Below are positions 52,135 to 62,153 of a DNA stretch of 64,000 nucleotides, one piece after another. Within the stretch, counting starts at the first letter, position 1. Every line of letters starts with the position of its first letter. The stretch lies in NCBI RefSeq assembly GCF_002374855.1, contig NZ_NWVC01000002.1, positions 186,001 to 250,000 of the forward strand, given 5' to 3'. A program made the position numbers and the translations under genes. This stretch comes from Sphingomonas adhaesiva (lineage in GTDB: Bacteria > Pseudomonadota > Alphaproteobacteria > Sphingomonadales > Sphingomonadaceae). The notes below the pieces were generated by a model. The model saw only the letters and a list, made by a program, of their open reading frames with translations. It made no database searches and was not told where the DNA came from.

Positions 52135-52764
52135 CTATGGCGCATCGGGCTGTCGTTCCGGCACCGCCTGCGCGAAGGCGGGCAGCGCCAGGCACGCCGC
52201 CTCGACCTGCACCAGCCGGGGCCAGCGCAGGTCGACGCCGAACCGGCGCGCGTTGAACAATTGCGGCACCAGGCAGATGTCCGCCAGCGTCACCTCATCC
52301 CCGAAGCAATAGCGGCCGCCGGCGCCCGCGATCAGCCGGTCGCAGGCGTCCAGCCCCTCCCCGATCGTCGTGCGCGCCCATGCCGTCACCTGTTCCTCGG
52401 CCAGGCAAAGCGCGCGCAGCCGGTCGAGCACCTTCAGGTTCTGCACCGGATGGGTGTCGCATGCGATCACCTGCGCGACGGCGCGCACCCGCGCGCGCTG
52501 CGCGGCATCGCGGGGCAGCAGCGGCGGCTCGGGATGCACGTCGTCCAGATACTCGCAGATCGCCAGCGACTGGGTCAGGACCGCGCCGTCGTCCAGCTCC
52601 AGCGCCGGCACCAGCCCCTGCGGATTGCGCGCCAGGAACGCCGGCGCGCGCTGCTCCCCCTCGCGCAGCTGAACGAACGCCTGTTCGTATGCCAGCCCCT
52701 TCAGGTTGAGCGCGATGCGCACGCGGTAGGAGGCGGTCGAGCGGAAATAGCCATGCAGCCGCAT
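52135..52764 (-). CDS. Maleylacetoacetate/maleylpyruvate isomerase (zeta GST)
   Basis: A 209-residue zeta-class glutathione transferase with the signature YFRSTASYRVRIALNLKG at the start. It also has NPQGLVPALELDDGAVLTQS and the DTHPVQNLKVLDRL region. It isomerises maleylacetoacetate or maleylpyruvate in aromatic catabolism. The start is ATG 52764, 5 bases after the FAH stop. Adjacency to a FAH-type hydrolase fits the last two steps of the homogentisate or gentisate route. Confidence 0.9.
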   Translation of the reverse strand: MRLHGYFRSTASYRVRIALNLKGLAYEQAFVQLREGEQRAPAFLARNPQGLVPALELDDGAVLTQSLAICEYLDDVHPEPPLLPRDAAQRARVRAVAQVIACDTHPVQNLKVLDRLRALCLAEEQVTAWARTTIGEGLDACDRLIAGAGGRYCFGDEVTLADICLVPQLFNARRFGVDLRWPRLVQVEAACLALPAFAQAVPERQPDAP

Positions 52765-52769
52765 CGCGA

Positions 52770-53462
52770 TCAGTCCCGCGCCGGCGCGCCGATCCGCACG
52801 GTGCACGGCGACAGGCCGGCGATCGTGACGACGATCTCATCCCCCTCCACCACCGGGCCGACGCCCGACGGCGTGCCGGTATAGATCAGGTCGCCCGGCT
52901 CCAGCCGGTAGAAGCGCGAGACATAGGCGATGATGTCACCGATCGGCCAGATCAGGTCCGCGATATCGCCCTGCTGCCGGACCGCCCCGTTGACGGTCAG
53001 CGCGATCGCGCCGGCGGTCATCACCGCGCTCGCGGGATGGATGACGCCCAGCGGCGCGGATTGCTCGACATTCTTGGCGGTGTCCCACGGCCGCCCCTTG
53101 TCCTTCGCGGCCTGCTGAAGATCGCGGCGTGTCATGTCCAGGCCGGCGGCATAGCCGAAGATATGCGCCGCCGCGTCGTCCGGCGCGATATCGCGGCCGC
53201 CCTTGCCGATCGCGACGACCAGTTCGGCCTCGTAATGGAAGTCCGCGGTTTCCGGGGGATAGGCGATCGTCGTGCCGGACGGGACGACCGCCTCGGCCCA
53301 TTTGGTGAAGAAGAACGGCGGGTCGCGATCGGGGTCGCTGCCCATTTCGCGCGCGTGCGCGGCATAGTTGCGCCCGATGCAGAACACGCGGCGCACCGGG
53401 AAACGGCGACCGTCGCTGACGGCGGCGCGGGTCGCGGCGGGGGCTTCGAACACGTCGCTCAC
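52770..53462 (-). CDS. Fumarylacetoacetate/fumarylpyruvate hydrolase
   Basis: A 230-residue FAH-family enzyme: VFCIGRNYAAHAREMGSD, FFFTKWAEAVVPSG, metal ligands in FHYEAELVVAIGKGGRD, and DLIYTGTPSGVGPVVEGDEI. The length resembles the fumarylpyruvate hydrolases of the gentisate route. The GTG at 53462 is preferred, with GGAGG 7 bases upstream. The ATG at 53468 would abut that site. It is the first gene of an operon with MaiA-like and FGE genes. No ring-cleaving dioxygenase is nearby. Confidence 0.9.
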   Translation of the reverse strand: MSDVFEAPAATRAAVSDGRRFPVRRVFCIGRNYAAHAREMGSDPDRDPPFFFTKWAEAVVPSGTTIAYPPETADFHYEAELVVAIGKGGRDIAPDDAAAHIFGYAAGLDMTRRDLQQAAKDKGRPWDTAKNVEQSAPLGVIHPASAVMTAGAIALTVNGAVRQQGDIADLIWPIGDIIAYVSRFYRLEPGDLIYTGTPSGVGPVVEGDEIVVTIAGLSPCTVRIGAPARD

Positions 53463-53535
53463 GCACATTCCTCCTTCGTGGGGCACGCCTGCCGAACCAG
53501 AAATCGGCACGGCGCGCAACCGGGGCGCCTGCGCG

Positions 53536-54990
53536 TCAGGGGCGATGCCCGCTCATCTCGGCGCCCGCCGCCGCATCGAAGCGCCGGTTCCACACCACCG
53601 CCGACAGCGAAATCGCCGCGACCGTCAGGAACGCCAGCGAGAAGGTGCGCAACCCCGGCCCGCCCTGCCCCTCTGCCAACGTGCCCAGTTCCAGCACCGT
53701 CGCCGCGATGCAGATGCCCAGCGACAGTGTCAGCTGCTGGAACGTGGCGTAGAAGCTGGTCGCCGCGCTCATCCGTTCCTTGTCGATATCGGCATAGGCG
53801 ATCGCATTGTAGCCGGTGAACTGGAACGAGGTGAAGAACCCCGCGACGCCCAGCACCACGATGATCGCCGCGCTCGGCCAGTCGGGGCGGAAGAACGCGC
53901 ACACGGCATAGCCAACGCTGCTGGCGACGCCCGAGACGATCAGGCTGCGGCGAAAGCCCCAGCGGCGCAGCACGCGCGGTGCCAGCGTCTTCATCGCCAG
54001 CGCGCCGACCGCGCCCGCCATCGTGATCGTCCCGGTCCGCGCGGCGGACAGGCCGAAGCCGATCTGGAACATCAGCGGCAGCAGGAACGGCTGCGCGCCC
54101 TGCGTGATGCGCGTCAGCGAACCGGCGATCACCGACAGGCGGAACGTCGGGATGCGCATCAGCGACGGGTCCAGAATCGGGTCGCTGACCCGCCGGGCGT
54201 GGCGGATATAGAGGACGGCGAACACCGCCCCCACTGCGAGCAGCGCGATCGCCACGCGCCCCGTGCCCGGCCGGCTCGCCAGTTCCAGCCCGAACAAAAG
54301 GCACCCCAGCGCCGCGCCCGACAGGAAGAAGCCCGACAGGTCGAACCGCGCGCGGGCATCGCCGCGAACCTCCGGCACCAGCAGCCACGCCCCCACCATT
54401 CCCAGGATGCCGATCGGCAGGTTGAGATAGAAGATCCAGCGCCAGTCGAGCCAGGTGACGATGAACCCGCCCAGCGGGGGGCCGAGGATCGGCCCGGCGA
54501 GCGCCGGCACCACCAGCCACGACAGCGCCCTGACCATATCCTCCCGCGCGACGCTGCGCAGCAGGACGAGGCGCCCGACCGGCACCATCATCGCCCCGCC
54601 GATCCCCTGCACGAAGCGCGCGACGATCAGCATCGGCAGCGACGTCGCCTGCGCGCACGCGACCGAGCCGATCAGGAAGATGCCGATCGCCGCGCAGAAG
54701 ATGCTGCGCGACCCGAACCGATCGGCCAGCGTCCCGCTCGCCGGGATGAACAACGCCAACGCCAGCAGGTAGCTGGTCAGCGCCAGGCTGAGGCTGGTCG
54801 CCGGGCGGCCCAGATCGTGCGCCATCGTCGGCAGCGCGACCGTCAGCACCGTCCCGTCGAGCTGCTGCATGAACAGCGCCGACGCGACGACCAGCGCCGT
54901 GACGCGATAGCCGTGCGCGCTGCCCCCGGCCGGCGCGGTGGCGATCGCCTCCACGCCGGGAGCCAGCCCGTCGCCCACGTCCGCGCTCAT
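53536..54990 (-). CDS. DHA2-type MFS multidrug exporter
   Basis: A 484-residue transporter with about 14 hydrophobic segments. It has the antiporter motif of the EmrB/QacA group (VQGIGGAMMVPVGRLVLLRS) and motif A-like GTLADRFGSRSIFCAAIG, plus DWRWIFYLNLPIGILGMVGA. It opens at ATG 54990. It probably exports hydrophobic drugs or toxic compounds by proton exchange. No membrane-fusion partner (EmrA-like) gene is adjacent. It converges with none, lying upstream of the FAH operon on the same strand. Confidence 0.88.
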   Translation of the reverse strand: MSADVGDGLAPGVEAIATAPAGGSAHGYRVTALVVASALFMQQLDGTVLTVALPTMAHDLGRPATSLSLALTSYLLALALFIPASGTLADRFGSRSIFCAAIGIFLIGSVACAQATSLPMLIVARFVQGIGGAMMVPVGRLVLLRSVAREDMVRALSWLVVPALAGPILGPPLGGFIVTWLDWRWIFYLNLPIGILGMVGAWLLVPEVRGDARARFDLSGFFLSGAALGCLLFGLELASRPGTGRVAIALLAVGAVFAVLYIRHARRVSDPILDPSLMRIPTFRLSVIAGSLTRITQGAQPFLLPLMFQIGFGLSAARTGTITMAGAVGALAMKTLAPRVLRRWGFRRSLIVSGVASSVGYAVCAFFRPDWPSAAIIVVLGVAGFFTSFQFTGYNAIAYADIDKERMSAATSFYATFQQLTLSLGICIAATVLELGTLAEGQGGPGLRTFSLAFLTVAAISLSAVVWNRRFDAAAGAEMSGHRP

Positions 54991-55094
54991 CGAAGCCAGG
55001 TTACGCCGTCGCCACCGCATGTCCGTCCGCACGTCTCCACTCGCCGACCGCTACAACGCGATCGGCGCGCGAAGGTCCAGCGCAGGCCGGCCGG

Positions 55095-57200
55095 TTACAG
55101 GCGATAGCCCAGCGACAGCATCACGTTGCGCGGCGCCGACACGAAACAGTCGCCGCGGGCAAGGCACGTGGCATAGCCGCGATTGTCGAGCAGGTTGGTG
55201 GCGTTGAGCCGCAGCCGCCAGCTGTCGCGCTCCATCTCGACCAGCGCATCGACCATGGTGCGCGCCGGGGTGACGAGCGTCCATGCGGGATTGCCCGACA
55301 CCTGCTGCCCCAGATAGCGGACCCCCGCCCCCAGCCGCAGCGTCGCCCAGTCGCCCGGGATCGTCTTCGTCGCCCAGGCCGATGCGGTGTGGCGCGACAG
55401 ATAGCCGATCTCCCCGGTATCCCCGGTCACGTCGTTGAACCCGTAGGCGAGCGACAATTCGTAGTCGCCCGGCAGCGTGCGCGTCGCCTCCAGCTCGAAC
55501 CCCTTGGTGGTCAGCTCGCCCGCCTGGATCTGCCCCAGCGGGTTGGCGGGATCGGGCACCGGGCGGTTGCGCTCCTTGATGCTGAACCCCGTGACCGTGA
55601 CCAGCGTCGCGCGATCGGGCTGCCACTTCACCCCGCCCTCGAACTGGTGGCCGGTCTGCGGGCGGAACGGGTCGCCCGCCGTGGTGCGGCCGGCGACCGG
55701 CTGGAAGCTTTCGGTATAGCTGAAGAACGGCGACACGCCCGCCCCCACCTCGCCGATGATGCCGGCGCGATAGGTGGTGGCGCTGTCGCTGGTGCGCGTC
55801 GTCGTACCGCTATTGGGGTCCAGGCTGGTGCCCCGTACGCGGTCGCGCCGTGCGCCCAGCACCACCGACACGCGGTCCCACAGCCGGATCTGGTCCTGCA
55901 CGTACACCCCGAGCTGCTTCTGCGTGTCGCGGTTGAACGGCGCGACCAGCGGCGGCTCGACGATCGACGCATAATCGATGTCGTACAGGTCGATGACCTG
56001 CGAGAAATCGTAATTGTCGCTCTTGCGGACCTGGTTCCAGCTGTAATCCACGCCGGCCAGCAGCACATGCTCCACCGCCGCACCGGTGTTGAAGCGCCAC
56101 TGGACATTGTTGTCGGTCGAAAAGACGTTGAGCCGCGCGACCGAGGAGCCGGCGATCAGCGGGATCAGCCGCCCGTTGCTGCCCGGCACGTACGGGTCGG
56201 TCGGGTTGCCGTAGCTGTTCGTATAGTGCGTGAAATAGTCGACGTCGCTGTCGATGTAGCGCGCCTTCAGGCTGATCTTCAGATCGTCGGTGAAGCGGTG
56301 CGTGAGCATCCCCGACCCTTGCAGCAGCCGCCCGTCGTAACGGTCGTACCCCGGCTTGCCGACGAACAGGTAACGCGGCAGCGGCGGGTTGTCGCGATTG
56401 AGGCGCAGCGTGCCGACGACCGGCAGGAAGTTGGACGTCGATCCGGTCCGGTCGTCCTGATAGAGGCCCAGCAGCGTCACTTCGGTGCGCGCACCCGGCC
56501 GCCAGGTGACCGACGGCGCGATCATCACGCGATCGTCGGGGACGTGGTCGACATAGGTGTCGGCATCGCGCACCCGCGCGACGATCCGGGCGGCCAGCGT
56601 GTCGCTCAGCTTGCCGTTCAGGTCGGCCAGCACTTCCTTGCGGTCGTAGCTGCCATAGACGAGGTCGACGTCGGCGCTGTTGGTGAACAGCGGCGTCTTC
56701 GACACCAGGTTGACGATCCCGCCGATCGACCCCTGCCCGAACAGCACGGAGGCCGGGCCACGCACCACCTCTACGCGCGAGAAATTATAGGGGTCCGACG
56801 CGATGCTGGCATAGAAGCTGAAGATGTCGCGCATCCCGTCGCGGAACTGCAGCGCGTTGACCCCGCGGACGGTGAAGGTATCGACGCGTGTGTCCCGGCC
56901 ATAGGCATCGGCGTTCACGCCGGCGGCATAGCGGACCGTGTCGGCGATGTTGATCGCCCCCTGCGCCAGATAGACGTCGGCGGGGATGACGGTCAGCGGC
57001 TGCGGCACCTCGATCAGCGGCGTGTCGGTCTTGGTGCCGGCCGACGTGCGATCCACCCGTCCCTCGACCAGAATGTCCTGCTGCGGCTCGGCCGCCGCGG
57101 CGTCGGCGGCGCGCACGCCGTCGCCCTCCGGTACCGCCGCGCCGGCAGGCGCTGCGATCAGCGCGACGAACGCCGTACCGGCGAGAATGATGGGCTTCAT
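55095..57200 (-). CDS. TonB-dependent siderophore-type receptor
   Basis: A 701-residue outer-membrane receptor, signal peptide ending AGAA, TonB-box-like DILVEGR, and the plug motif LIEVPQPLTVIPADVYLAQG with YAAGVNADAYGRDTRVDTFT, typical of ferric-siderophore receptors. The barrel ends NVMLSLGYRL with the C-terminal hydrophobic-aromatic pattern. A TTGCGAAT near the start (57249-57256 region) might be part of a Fur site, but that is weak. It is divergent from a second receptor, 214 bases apart. Confidence 0.88.
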   Translation of the reverse strand: MKPIILAGTAFVALIAAPAGAAVPEGDGVRAADAAAAEPQQDILVEGRVDRTSAGTKTDTPLIEVPQPLTVIPADVYLAQGAINIADTVRYAAGVNADAYGRDTRVDTFTVRGVNALQFRDGMRDIFSFYASIASDPYNFSRVEVVRGPASVLFGQGSIGGIVNLVSKTPLFTNSADVDLVYGSYDRKEVLADLNGKLSDTLAARIVARVRDADTYVDHVPDDRVMIAPSVTWRPGARTEVTLLGLYQDDRTGSTSNFLPVVGTLRLNRDNPPLPRYLFVGKPGYDRYDGRLLQGSGMLTHRFTDDLKISLKARYIDSDVDYFTHYTNSYGNPTDPYVPGSNGRLIPLIAGSSVARLNVFSTDNNVQWRFNTGAAVEHVLLAGVDYSWNQVRKSDNYDFSQVIDLYDIDYASIVEPPLVAPFNRDTQKQLGVYVQDQIRLWDRVSVVLGARRDRVRGTSLDPNSGTTTRTSDSATTYRAGIIGEVGAGVSPFFSYTESFQPVAGRTTAGDPFRPQTGHQFEGGVKWQPDRATLVTVTGFSIKERNRPVPDPANPLGQIQAGELTTKGFELEATRTLPGDYELSLAYGFNDVTGDTGEIGYLSRHTASAWATKTIPGDWATLRLGAGVRYLGQQVSGNPAWTLVTPARTMVDALVEMERDSWRLRLNATNLLDNRGYATCLARGDCFVSAPRNVMLSLGYRL

Positions 57201-57414
57201 GGTGCGTCCCCCTGTTGATGACGGGGCGCGCTTAATGCTGTTGATACGGATTCGCAATAGCGTGATTGACGCCGACTGGTCTGTAGCGGCGCGGCCACAC
57301 CCCGCCTTTATCCGTACGCCCGATGCATCGCGCTGTTGCCGTCGACTTCGACCTTCGTCTAACGCGGCCGTTCGGCCCAATGGGGCGTGTCGAGAATCAG
57401 AGAGGGGGAGGCCT

Positions 57415-59994
57415 ATGTCGATTGTAACCGGTTTCAGTGTGCGCGCGTTCTTGTTGGCCGGGGCGGCGCTGACCCCCACGATGGCGATGGCGCAGACCGC
57501 CGCCAGCGACGCTCAGGCCGGGCAGACCGCACCCGCGGCGCAGGCCGACGACCTCCAGGACATCGTGGTCACCGGTCAGACGACCCGCGACCGTCCGCTC
57601 ATCACCTCCTCGGCCGACATCACCTACGCCACGCGCGAGGATATCGATCGCCGCGCGCCGCGCTCGACCGCGGATATGCTGGAGCTGGTGCCCGGCATCT
57701 TCGTCGAGGCGACCGCGGGTGAAGCGTCGAACAACTATTCGGTGCGCGGCCTCCAGGGCGGCGGGCAGCGGTTCGTGCAGCTGGAAGAGGACGGCATGCC
57801 GATCCTGTACGGCGGCGGCGGCGCGGACTTCTTCTTCCAGCAGGATCTGACGATCGACCGGCTGGAAGCGGTGAAGGGCGGCTCGTCGGGCGTGCTGACC
57901 GTCAACGGCGCGGGCGCGACGATCAACTTCATCTCCAAGCGTCCGAACTTCAACGAATTCGAAGGCGCGGTGCGCCTGACGGGCATGAACTACGGCCTGA
58001 AGCGCGCGGACTTCTATTATTCCGCGCCGCTGGCCGAGAATCTGGCGTTCAACTTCGGCGGCTATGTGCAGAGCAGCCCGGGCGTGCGCCGCAACCCGTT
58101 CGACTATGCCGGCTATCGCATCAAGGGCGCGCTGGAATATCGCCTGCCGGGCGGCGGATCGATCCGCCTGTCGGGCCGCCGCGGCGATATCGAAACCGCT
58201 TATTATGCCTCGTCGCCGTACCGCTTCGAAAACGGCGAGCCGGCCAGCATCCCCGGCTTCGACATCCAGCGCGATAACATCGGCGGCGATGCGTTCAGCT
58301 CGATCCGCGTGCCGGTCTCGACCTATGTCGATGCCAGCGGCTATCGCCCGTTCCGCTATCGCGACGGCATCCGCTCGCTCTACAATCAGGCGCGGCTCGA
58401 CGTCGACGTGCCGGTGTCGGACGCGCTGAACCTGTTCGCCCGCGCGCGCTACATCGACTATACCTATGACTTCAACGGCCTGTTCCCGGGTTCGGGCACC
58501 GGCAACGCCGGCCTTGCCAGCGCGGTCAACTATCTGACGCCGGGCGCCACGTCGCCGATCAACGACCTGCTGACCCGCGGGCAGGCGGCGTTCCCGACGG
58601 CGACCCGCTTCGGCATCCGCAACATCCGCACCGGGGAGGTGATCGGATCGAACCAGACCGCGGCGCTCAACGCGCTGAACGGCAACGGCTTCCTCCAGCG
58701 CACGACGCTGAACCACGATCGCATCGACGGGCGCGATCTGGGCATCAACGCCGGCGCCACCTGGGCGTTCGAAGCGGGTTCGATCAAGAACTCGCTGACC
58801 GTCGGCGGCATGTACTACAACGTCAAGCGTCGTCAGAACCAGTCGGCGACCGCCAGCGTCGTCAACGATGTGCGCAACAATTCCGACGTCTACGACATCG
58901 TCGCGCTGAACGGCGCGAACGGCGTCATCGGATCGCTGACCGACAGCGGCCTCGTCTCCTACGGCGACTGGGGCAACGGCATCCGCGAGCGCAACGACGA
59001 AGCGGTGTCGCTGTACGCCAACGACGAAATCGCGCTGGGTGACCACCTGCGCATCGACGGCGGCATCCGCTGGGAACAGGACAGCGCGGTCGCGCTGGAC
59101 GGCCGCAACGCCGCCGCCGCCGATGCGTCGCGTCGCATCGTCGCGGCGAACGGCGGGTTCGAACAGCTGGTGCCGGTCGGCCAGGGCGGCGTGCTGACCA
59201 CGGTCGGCTCGACCTTCGCGGGCCAGTATGACGTGCGCCGTCGCAAGCAGGACAAGATCGCCTGGACGGTGGGTGCGAACTATCTGATCACCCCGAACCT
59301 GTCGATTTACGGCCGCTATGCCGACGGGTTCCAGACCAACAACGTCGACCCGATCACCACGATCAAGCTGTACGAAGCGGGCGTGCGCTATCAATATGCG
59401 CGCATCTTCAGCGGATCGGTGACGGTGTTCCGCACCAATTTCGACGACCAGAACTACAATTTCGCGAACCCGACGAACCCGTCGCAGCAGCAGAACATCA
59501 ACGCCGACCTGCGTACCAAGGGTATCGAGATCGACGTGATGGTGCGGCCGGTGAAGTTCTTCTCGGTCGATTTCCAGGGCGTGTTCCAGGATCCCAAGCT
59601 GGTCAATCTGCAGATCGACGGCGCCACCCAGGCCGGTTTCGAAGGCAACCGGCCCGAGCGGACGCCCGCCCAGCTGTGGACCGTCACGCCCTCCTTCTCG
59701 CTCCCCAACGGGCTGGGTGAGATCTATGGCCGGTACAAGTTCATCGGCCAGATCTTCGCCGATGCCGGCAACGGCGTGGCGCTGCCCAGCTACGGCGTCA
59801 CCAGCGCCGGCGTGAACCTGAACCTCACGCCGCAGCTGCAGCTGAGCATCAACGCGGAGAATATCTTCAACGTCGTCGGCCTGACCGAGGGCAATCCGCG
59901 CCAGGGCCAGACGCAGGCGATCACCAACGGCTATTTCTACGCCCGCGGCATCGTCGGCCCGACCTATGGCGGGTCGCTGACCTTCCGCTTCTGA
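57415..59994 (+). CDS. TonB-dependent receptor, possibly carbohydrate-linked
   Basis: An 859-residue receptor starting at ATG 57415 after GAGGGGGAGG. It has a signal peptide ending AMAQ, TonB box DIVVTGQ, and plug segments DRRAPRSTADMLELVPGIFV, NNYSVRGLQGGGQRF and SGVLTVNGAGATINFISKRP. It ends GPTYGGSLTFRF. It is followed, after a hairpin, by a six-hairpin-glycosidase-like exported protein. That pairing suggests uptake of a sugar or glycoside. Substrate is not readable from sequence. Confidence 0.9.
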   Translation: MSIVTGFSVRAFLLAGAALTPTMAMAQTAASDAQAGQTAPAAQADDLQDIVVTGQTTRDRPLITSSADITYATREDIDRRAPRSTADMLELVPGIFVEATAGEASNNYSVRGLQGGGQRFVQLEEDGMPILYGGGGADFFFQQDLTIDRLEAVKGGSSGVLTVNGAGATINFISKRPNFNEFEGAVRLTGMNYGLKRADFYYSAPLAENLAFNFGGYVQSSPGVRRNPFDYAGYRIKGALEYRLPGGGSIRLSGRRGDIETAYYASSPYRFENGEPASIPGFDIQRDNIGGDAFSSIRVPVSTYVDASGYRPFRYRDGIRSLYNQARLDVDVPVSDALNLFARARYIDYTYDFNGLFPGSGTGNAGLASAVNYLTPGATSPINDLLTRGQAAFPTATRFGIRNIRTGEVIGSNQTAALNALNGNGFLQRTTLNHDRIDGRDLGINAGATWAFEAGSIKNSLTVGGMYYNVKRRQNQSATASVVNDVRNNSDVYDIVALNGANGVIGSLTDSGLVSYGDWGNGIRERNDEAVSLYANDEIALGDHLRIDGGIRWEQDSAVALDGRNAAAADASRRIVAANGGFEQLVPVGQGGVLTTVGSTFAGQYDVRRRKQDKIAWTVGANYLITPNLSIYGRYADGFQTNNVDPITTIKLYEAGVRYQYARIFSGSVTVFRTNFDDQNYNFANPTNPSQQQNINADLRTKGIEIDVMVRPVKFFSVDFQGVFQDPKLVNLQIDGATQAGFEGNRPERTPAQLWTVTPSFSLPNGLGEIYGRYKFIGQIFADAGNGVALPSYGVTSAGVNLNLTPQLQLSINAENIFNVVGLTEGNPRQGQTQAITNGYFYARGIVGPTYGGSLTFRF

Positions 59995-60017
59995 TCCGGG
60001 CGGGTAGAAGAAAATCG

Positions 60018-60060
60018 GGGGGCGTCGTGACCGGCAACGGTCGCGGCGCCCCCGTTTGTC
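60018..60060 (+). terminator. GC-rich hairpin after the TonB receptor
   Basis: A 15-base arm pair (60018-60032 and 60039-60053), with two G-U pairs and a 6-base loop, is followed by GTTTGTC. It lies between the receptor and the glycosidase-like gene and may reduce read-through to the latter. Confidence 0.6.
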
Positions 60061-60074
60061 GACGGGAGAGAGCG

Positions 60075-62126
60075 ATGAAGCACGTGGCGCGCATGATGCT
60101 GGGCGCAGCACTGGTGACGGCGGCAGGGATGGCGACGGCACAGTGTGAGGCACCCGCACCCGACCTGGCCTATCAGCTGACCGAGGGGCAGAACATCAAC
60201 GCCTTTGTGCGCGAGGGGCCGGTCGCCGCGCACCTGCTGCTGCGCAACGGCGTCGACCCGCGCATCCTGGTCGCCTTCCCGGCCGGCAACAGCGGCACGG
60301 GCCAGTGGTTCGCGCGGCTCGACCGCCCGGCGACGTGGCGGCTGGAACAGTCCCCCCGCCCGCTGACCGTGGCCGAGCCGGACGGCGCGGCCGGCCGCCA
60401 GCTGCACGGTGTGGTGACCGTAGCCAGCATCGACGCGCCGCGGCTGCAACTGCACAAGACGGTGCTGTCGTCGATCCGCTTCCTGCGCGACTATCAGTCG
60501 ATCGGCCGCCTGCCGAACGAGGTGGAGGCGACCCCGGCGGTCGGCGGCAACACGGTGACCGCCTATCGCCGCCGGCTGGACGGCGCGCCGGGCTATTACC
60601 TGAGGCTGGAGGTACTGGGCGGCCGTATCGACGGCACCACGATCATGGCCGGCGCGGACGGGCGCATCCGCCTGCGCATCACCGCCGCCACCGGCGAAAA
60701 GCCGCTGACCGGGCTGACCGCGGGCGAGCTGCTGACCGCGCGTGCGGCCAACGATCCGGCGGCGCGCGATGCGCTGCGCTTCCTCAGCTATCGCGAGAAG
60801 TTCCTGGCCGGGTCGTGGCGGTTCCAGACCTATTTCGGGCGCGACACATTGATGTCGGTGCGCATGCTGATGCCCGTGCTGCAACCCGCCGCGGTGGAGG
60901 CCGGGCTGGGGTCGGTGCTCGCCCGGCTCGATGCGCGCGGCGACGTCGCGCATGAGGAAGGGATCGGCGAATTCGCGGTGGTCGACCGCCGCGCGCATGG
61001 CGGCAGCGGCGACGCCGCGGTGCTCGACTATGCGATGGTCGACGACGACTACATGCTCGCGCCGGTCGCCGCGACCTATCTGCTCGATCACGCCGACCGC
61101 GGTGCGGCACGCCGCTTCCTGGCGCAGGCGATGACCAGCGAGGGCGTACCCGGCACGGTCGAGCCGGCGGGCAAGGCGCTGGTGCGCAACCTGCGCTTCG
61201 TGATCGCCACCGCCAACCCCTTCGCGCAGGCACCGGCGGTGGAGCGGCTGGTCGCGATCCGGAAAGGTCGCCTGACCGGCCAGTGGCGCGACAGCGAGGA
61301 AGGGCTGGGCCGGGGGCGCTACGCCTATGACGTCAACGCCGTGTTCGTTCCCGCCGCGCTCGACGCCGCGGCGCGGATGCTGCGTGCCGGGCTGCTCGAC
61401 GCCTATCTGACGCCGCAGGACCGTGCCGCGCTGGGCAAGGCCGGGGCGATGGCCGCGGTCTGGCACCGGCACGCGCCGGCGCTGTTCCGCGTCGACATTC
61501 CGGCCGCTCAGGCAAGCGCGCGGGTGCGCGACTATGCGCGCGGGCTGGGCATTCCCGCCCAGCCCGCGCTGGAGTCGCTCGGCAACGCGCCGCTCACCTT
61601 CCATGCGCTGTCGCTCGACGACGGCGGCAAGGCGGTGCCGATCGTCAATTCCGACGAAGGGTTCGCGCTGCTGTTCTCCAACCCCTCCCCGGCCGAGCTG
61701 GAAACCTATGTCACCGCGGCGATGCGCCCGTTCCCGGCCGGGCTGATGACCGATATCGGGATGCTCGTCGCCAATGCGGCGCAGGCGGATGCGACCGCGC
61801 AGGGCCGCTTCACCCCGGCCGCCTATCACGGTGCGGTCGTCTGGTCGTGGCAGCAGGCGCTGTTCGCGGCCGGGCTGGAACGCCAGCTGGCCCGCCGCGA
61901 CCTGCCCGCCGCGACCCGCGCGATCCTGACGCGCGCGCAGGCCACCTTGTGGCGCGCGATCCAGGCGACGCGCGCCACGCAAAGCTCCGAACTATGGTCC
62001 TGGGCCTATCAGGGCGGGCGGTACAAGGTGGTCGCCTTCGGCGCGGGCAAGCAGGACGTCGACGAATCGAATGCCGCGCAATTGTGGAGCACCGTCTACC
62101 TCGCGGTGCAGCCGCCCAGGAAATAG
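60075..62126 (+). CDS. Exported six-hairpin-glycosidase-like protein
   Basis: A 683-residue protein with a signal peptide (MKHVARMMLGAALVTAAGMA). The central and C-terminal region looks like an (alpha/alpha)6 barrel of the glycogen-debranching/trehalase sort: WRFQTYFGRDTLMSVRMLMP, HEEGIGEFAVVDRRAH, LDYAMVDDDYMLAPVAATYL, and ELWSWAYQGGRYKVVAFG. The acidic residues could be catalytic, but I do not recognise the exact family. It follows a TonB receptor, suggesting periplasmic processing of an imported glycan. Confidence 0.7.
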   Translation: MKHVARMMLGAALVTAAGMATAQCEAPAPDLAYQLTEGQNINAFVREGPVAAHLLLRNGVDPRILVAFPAGNSGTGQWFARLDRPATWRLEQSPRPLTVAEPDGAAGRQLHGVVTVASIDAPRLQLHKTVLSSIRFLRDYQSIGRLPNEVEATPAVGGNTVTAYRRRLDGAPGYYLRLEVLGGRIDGTTIMAGADGRIRLRITAATGEKPLTGLTAGELLTARAANDPAARDALRFLSYREKFLAGSWRFQTYFGRDTLMSVRMLMPVLQPAAVEAGLGSVLARLDARGDVAHEEGIGEFAVVDRRAHGGSGDAAVLDYAMVDDDYMLAPVAATYLLDHADRGAARRFLAQAMTSEGVPGTVEPAGKALVRNLRFVIATANPFAQAPAVERLVAIRKGRLTGQWRDSEEGLGRGRYAYDVNAVFVPAALDAAARMLRAGLLDAYLTPQDRAALGKAGAMAAVWHRHAPALFRVDIPAAQASARVRDYARGLGIPAQPALESLGNAPLTFHALSLDDGGKAVPIVNSDEGFALLFSNPSPAELETYVTAAMRPFPAGLMTDIGMLVANAAQADATAQGRFTPAAYHGAVVWSWQQALFAAGLERQLARRDLPAATRAILTRAQATLWRAIQATRATQSSELWSWAYQGGRYKVVAFGAGKQDVDESNAAQLWSTVYLAVQPPRK

Positions 62127-62153
62127 GCGCGCCGCGATCCGGCGGGGACGGCG

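Noticed and set aside
57201..57414. Fur box between the two divergent TonB receptors
   Set aside because: Only a TTGCGAAT half-site with poor symmetry is visible; not enough for a regulatory call.
57397..60159. 920-residue minus-strand frame opposite the second TonB receptor
   Set aside because: Composition is typical of an antisense GC-rich frame and it covers a well-defined receptor.
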